From Blautia sp. (GTDB lineage: Bacteria > Bacillota > Clostridia > Lachnospirales > Lachnospiraceae), in the NCBI GenBank assembly GCA_029257775.1, contig JARIAQ010000054.1, positions 1 through 64,000 of the forward strand: a stretch of 64,000 nucleotides of DNA. The letters run 5' to 3'. A model generated the notes under the pieces. That model was not told where the DNA came from and did no database searches. It saw nothing but the letters and a program-made list of their open reading frames with translations. Positions within the stretch are counted from its first letter, which is position 1. Each line of letters begins with the position of its first letter. The position numbers were made by a program, and so were the translations under genes. Positions 60,958 through 64,000 of the stretch are shown here, piece by piece.

Positions 60958-62322
60958 TCAAATCCGATCCTCCAAAGCTGAATATTTTTGTGTTTCTAAT
61001 ATATTTTTATATGCTGGTCGAATAATTTTATCAGTATTAATTAATTCCTCCATTCTATGTGCACTCCACCCCACAATACGGGCAATGGCAAACATTGGTG
61101 TATAAAGTTCAATTGGTAATCCTAACATACTGTACACAAATCCACTGTAAAAATCTACATTTGCACTTACACCTTTATAAATTTTTCTCTCTTTTGCAAT
61201 TACCTGCGGTGCCAAACGTTCTACTCTTGCATAGAGATCATAATCTGCACTTCTCCCCTTTTCCTGCGCCAATTTTTCTACAAATCTCTTAAAAATTTGT
61301 GCTCTTGGATCGGAAATAGAATATACAGCATGTCCCATTCCATAAATTAAACCTCTTCTATCAAAAGCTTCTTTGTGTAAAAGTTTAATCAAATAATTTT
61401 CAATTTCCTCCTCATCTGTCCAGTCTTGCAAATTTTCTTTCATATCCTTAAACATATTCACTACTTTGATATTTGCGCCCCCATGCTTCGGTCCTTTTAA
61501 AGAGCCCAAAGCTGCAGCTATTGTTGAATACGTATCTGTTCCGGAAGATGACACTACATGGGTTGTAAAAGTAGAGTTATTTCCTCCTCCATGTTCCATA
61601 TGCAATACTAGCGCTAAATCTAAAATCTGCGCCTCTAAAGGTGTATATTGCTTATCTGCACGAAGCATCAAAAGAATATTTTCTGCAGTAGATAAATCTT
61701 TTCTAGGATTATGTATATAAAGACTTCCCTCTCTATTGTAATGTTCATGTGCCTGATATCCATATACTGATAACATTGGGAAAACACTGATTAAATTAAT
61801 ACATTGACGCAATACATTTGGTAAAGAAATGTCTTCTGGATTTTCATCATAAGAATATAAAGTCAATACACTTCTGGAGAGTGTATTCATCATATCTTGA
61901 CTGGGCGCTTTCATAATTACATCTCTTACAAAATTTGTAGGAAGTTCTCTTTGATTTGCCAAGATTTCTCTAAATTCTTCCCATTGTTTTTTATTTGGTA
62001 GTTTACCAAACAACAGCAAATAAGTTACTTCCTCAAATCCAAATCTCTGTTCCTTTAAAAATCCATTCGTCAAATCTACAATATTAATCCCTCTATAATA
62101 TAATTCCCCATCACAAGGAACCTCTTTTCCACCTACAACTTTTTTCTGTATAATATTGGAAATTTGGGTCAATCCAGCCAACACGCCTTTTCCGTTTAAG
62201 TCTCTTAATCCTCTTTTCACATCATATTTCTGATATAAATCTGTATCTATGGTACTATTTTTTTTACAAAGCTGTGTGAGTTTTTCGATTTCCGGTGTAA
62301 CTTCCATATTAAATCCTGACAT
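60958..62322 (-). CDS. gltA: Citrate synthase
   Basis: The product has 454 residues. It condenses oxaloacetate with acetyl-CoA. Catalytic residues are seen: His in MEHGGGNNSTFTTHV, His in YGMGHAVYSISDPRA, Asp in SANVDFYSG. The N-terminal helical extension (about 1-40) is usual in the clostridial type. No aconitase or isocitrate dehydrogenase genes follow in the window. Methylcitrate activity cannot be excluded. Confidence 0.93.
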   Translation of the reverse strand: MSGFNMEVTPEIEKLTQLCKKNSTIDTDLYQKYDVKRGLRDLNGKGVLAGLTQISNIIQKKVVGGKEVPCDGELYYRGINIVDLTNGFLKEQRFGFEEVTYLLLFGKLPNKKQWEEFREILANQRELPTNFVRDVIMKAPSQDMMNTLSRSVLTLYSYDENPEDISLPNVLRQCINLISVFPMLSVYGYQAHEHYNREGSLYIHNPRKDLSTAENILLMLRADKQYTPLEAQILDLALVLHMEHGGGNNSTFTTHVVSSSGTDTYSTIAAALGSLKGPKHGGANIKVVNMFKDMKENLQDWTDEEEIENYLIKLLHKEAFDRRGLIYGMGHAVYSISDPRAQIFKRFVEKLAQEKGRSADYDLYARVERLAPQVIAKERKIYKGVSANVDFYSGFVYSMLGLPIELYTPMFAIARIVGWSAHRMEELINTDKIIRPAYKNILETQKYSALEDRI

Positions 62323-62423
62323 ATCACATTCCCCTTTCCGTCTCCACTTTAGTGTGGTATCATATTAGCATATAAAATCTACTGTGACAATAAAATTTTT
62401 ATAAATTTTTTATTTGAGATCAA

Positions 62424-62455
62424 AAAAGGGACTGTCTGTTTTGACAATCCCTTCT
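62424..62455 (-). terminator. Terminator after topB
   Basis: On the minus strand, AAGGGAtTGTC and GACAgTCCCTT form an 11-bp stem followed by TTTTTT. Confidence 0.85.
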
Positions 62456-62458
62456 TGT

Positions 62459-64000
62459 TTATTTCAAATTTAATTTTGCAAATGCATCAGCAAATGCATT
62501 ATTTATTGGTTCCTGCGCTTCTTTTTTTTGCCTATTTAAATACTTTTGCACATCTTTTTTGCTAACTCCAGCACCTTCTTTTTCTCTTCGCTGCTTAAAA
62601 CTGGAAAGTTTTTCTTTATATCCACATGTACCACATATAAAAGTATCTTCTTTTCCTTTTACATACATTTCCATCTTTCTATGACAATTTGGGCATCTGG
62701 CATTTGTAACCCTAGAAATAGTTTCTTTATGCCCACAGGTCCTATCTTGGCAAACCAGCATTTTACTATTTTTCCCATTAACAGCCAACATGCGCTTTCC
62801 ACATACTGGGCACTTCGTATTGGTCAAATTGTCATGACGGAATGTACCCGCCGCCCCTTTTATTTCTTTTATAATATCTTGTGTGTAATCAGAAATTTCT
62901 TTTAAAAAAACCGCTTTATCTAATTTTCCTTCTGCAATTTTAGATAATTTCATTTCCCAATCAGCCGTAAGTTCCGGTTTTTTTAAATCCTCAGGTACCA
63001 ACTCTAAAAGCTGTTTTGCTTTAGATGTAATATGAATTTCATTTCCTTTCTTTTCCATAAGAAAAGTATGAAAAAGTTTTTCAATAATATCTGCTCTTGT
63101 AGCAACAGTTCCCAATCCGCCTGTTTCTCCCAGAGTTTTAGCAACTTTTGTATCTTTCATGTCCATATATTTTATAGGATTTTCCATAGCAGAAAGCAAA
63201 GTCGCCTCTGTAAAAGCTGCAGGTGGTTTTGTTTTCCCTACTGTCAAATCTGCTCTCTCTATTTTAAAGGTTTCCCCTTCTTTCAAATCTAAAAGCTGTT
63301 GAAATTCTTCCTCATTTTCATCTGCCCAGGTTCCTTCATAAGCTTCTTTCCACCCCATATTTTTTACAATTTTCCCTTTTGCTGTAAATACCGCTCCTGC
63401 TGCTTCTGCCTTCATAATGGTTTGTTCATATTCAAATGGTGGATATAGCACACTTAAAAATCTTCGAACAACTAAATCATATATTTTACGTTCCTCATTT
63501 GTCATATGCTCTAATTGCACAAATTGCTCTGTAGGAATAATTGCATGATGGTCACTAACTTTCTTATTATCCACAAACGAAGCATTTCCTTTTATTGGCT
63601 TCATAGAAAGCATTCCTGCAATTTTTCTATATGGACCTACTGCACATGCTTTTAACCTTTCTTTAATCGTAGGTACAATGTCTGTTCCAATAAATCTGGA
63701 ATCTGTTCTAGGATAGGTAAGTACCTTATGATTTTCATAGAGCCGCTGCATAATGTTTAGGGTTTCCTTTGCAGAAAATCCAAACTTTTTATTAGCATCT
63801 CTTTGTAATTCTGTTAAATCATAAAGCCCCGGAGTAAATATTTTTTTACTTTTTTTCTCTACAGAAATGATTTTTAATAAATCACCATTTACATTATTTC
63901 GAAGTTTTTCAATTCTTTCTTTCTGAAAAGAACGCGTACTCCCACTTTTTTCATCTTGCCATTTCCAATATATATTTCCAGCTTTTACAGTAATACCATA
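62459..64000 (-). CDS. topB: DNA topoisomerase III, C-terminal part (partial)
   Basis: The frame is open to the window edge, giving 513 residues of the C-terminal part. Type IA motifs: LYDLTELQRDANKKFGFSAK, YENHKVLTYPRTDSRFIGTD with the catalytic Tyr (YPRTDSR), HHAIIPTEQ, GLGTVATRADIIEKLF. Two zinc ribbons end the protein (CPVCGKRM and CGHKETI; CPNCHRKM and CGTCGYKEKL). It relaxes negative supercoils and decatenates DNA. The first part lies outside the window. An internal ATG at 63751 is not the start. Confidence 0.95.
   Translation of the reverse strand, partial: YGITVKAGNIYWKWQDEKSGSTRSFQKERIEKLRNNVNGDLLKIISVEKKSKKIFTPGLYDLTELQRDANKKFGFSAKETLNIMQRLYENHKVLTYPRTDSRFIGTDIVPTIKERLKACAVGPYRKIAGMLSMKPIKGNASFVDNKKVSDHHAIIPTEQFVQLEHMTNEERKIYDLVVRRFLSVLYPPFEYEQTIMKAEAAGAVFTAKGKIVKNMGWKEAYEGTWADENEEEFQQLLDLKEGETFKIERADLTVGKTKPPAAFTEATLLSAMENPIKYMDMKDTKVAKTLGETGGLGTVATRADIIEKLFHTFLMEKKGNEIHITSKAKQLLELVPEDLKKPELTADWEMKLSKIAEGKLDKAVFLKEISDYTQDIIKEIKGAAGTFRHDNLTNTKCPVCGKRMLAVNGKNSKMLVCQDRTCGHKETISRVTNARCPNCHRKMEMYVKGKEDTFICGTCGYKEKLSSFKQRREKEGAGVSKKDVQKYLNRQKKEAQEPINNAFADAFAKLNLK

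Overview
The window comes from a low-GC anaerobic Firmicute, most likely a gut Lachnospiraceae. Evidence for this: AT-rich sequence throughout, a 1178-residue pyruvate:ferredoxin oxidoreductase, GlpP antitermination with the three-protein anaerobic glycerol-3-phosphate oxidation set, methylglyoxal synthase, a DUF5688 protein, a YqeG-type phosphatase and a sortase-assembled pilus. The assignment is an inference from gene content; no rRNA is present.

Positions 1 to about 7500 are the right-hand part of an integrative conjugative element with a Tn916-like backbone: the tail of the orf14-type NlpC/P60 protein, an orf13/TcpC protein, an orf7-type sigma factor and an orf8-type helix-turn-helix protein. 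A TndX-like large serine recombinase, preceded by a 40-residue TnpW-like ORF, replaces xis/int. The slot where Tn916 carries tet(M) holds other cargo: an XRE regulator divergent from an unknown gene, a Spo0A-C-like small protein, a secreted amphipathic protein, a MerR/GyrI-like regulator and a small membrane protein. Two near-identical MerR-type promoters with 19-bp spacers point outward from the MerR gene, one to the secreted protein and one to the membrane protein. This is the best candidate here for an undescribed system. The element ends inside a chromosomal amidase gene whose 5' end it has displaced.

Positions 7.5 to 20.5 kb are chromosomal: mgsA divergent from a lipid kinase and a glycerophosphodiesterase, a PAP2-like protein, then a long leftward run glpP - G3P dehydrogenase - FAD oxidoreductase - DUF1667 - HAD phosphatase - sfsA - mutY - family 2 glycosyltransferase. 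Intrinsic terminators precede both glpP and the dehydrogenase, consistent with GlpP-controlled read-through. An L,D-transpeptidase follows. Positions 20.8 to 31.7 kb hold PFOR with an Rrf2 regulator, an ABC-F ATPase, a membrane metallophosphoesterase, and an AraC regulator divergent from uxuA-uxuB (hexuronate catabolism). Positions 31.7 to 36.3 kb hold MarR-MATE, a lipoprotein, a 490-bp gap with a candidate small RNA, and a GPH sugar transporter.

Positions 36.4 to 41 kb encode a YesN/YesM-type two-component system together with a membrane-anchored galactose-binding-protein-like component, probably a sugar-sensing unit. Next come the lipid genes (UgtP-like glycosyltransferase, plsY), a 43-residue membrane peptide gene, and an operon rluF-like - ligA - cls - metA. 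Positions 48.7 to 50.9 kb hold a cell-wall-binding repeat protein, an SH3 protein and tRNA-Arg(CCG). Positions 51.1 to 59.5 kb are a pilus locus: DUF5688 gene, large tip-type adhesin, major pilin, class C sortase, minor pilin, class B sortase. The window ends with efp, a YqeG-type phosphatase, citrate synthase and the 3' part of topB.
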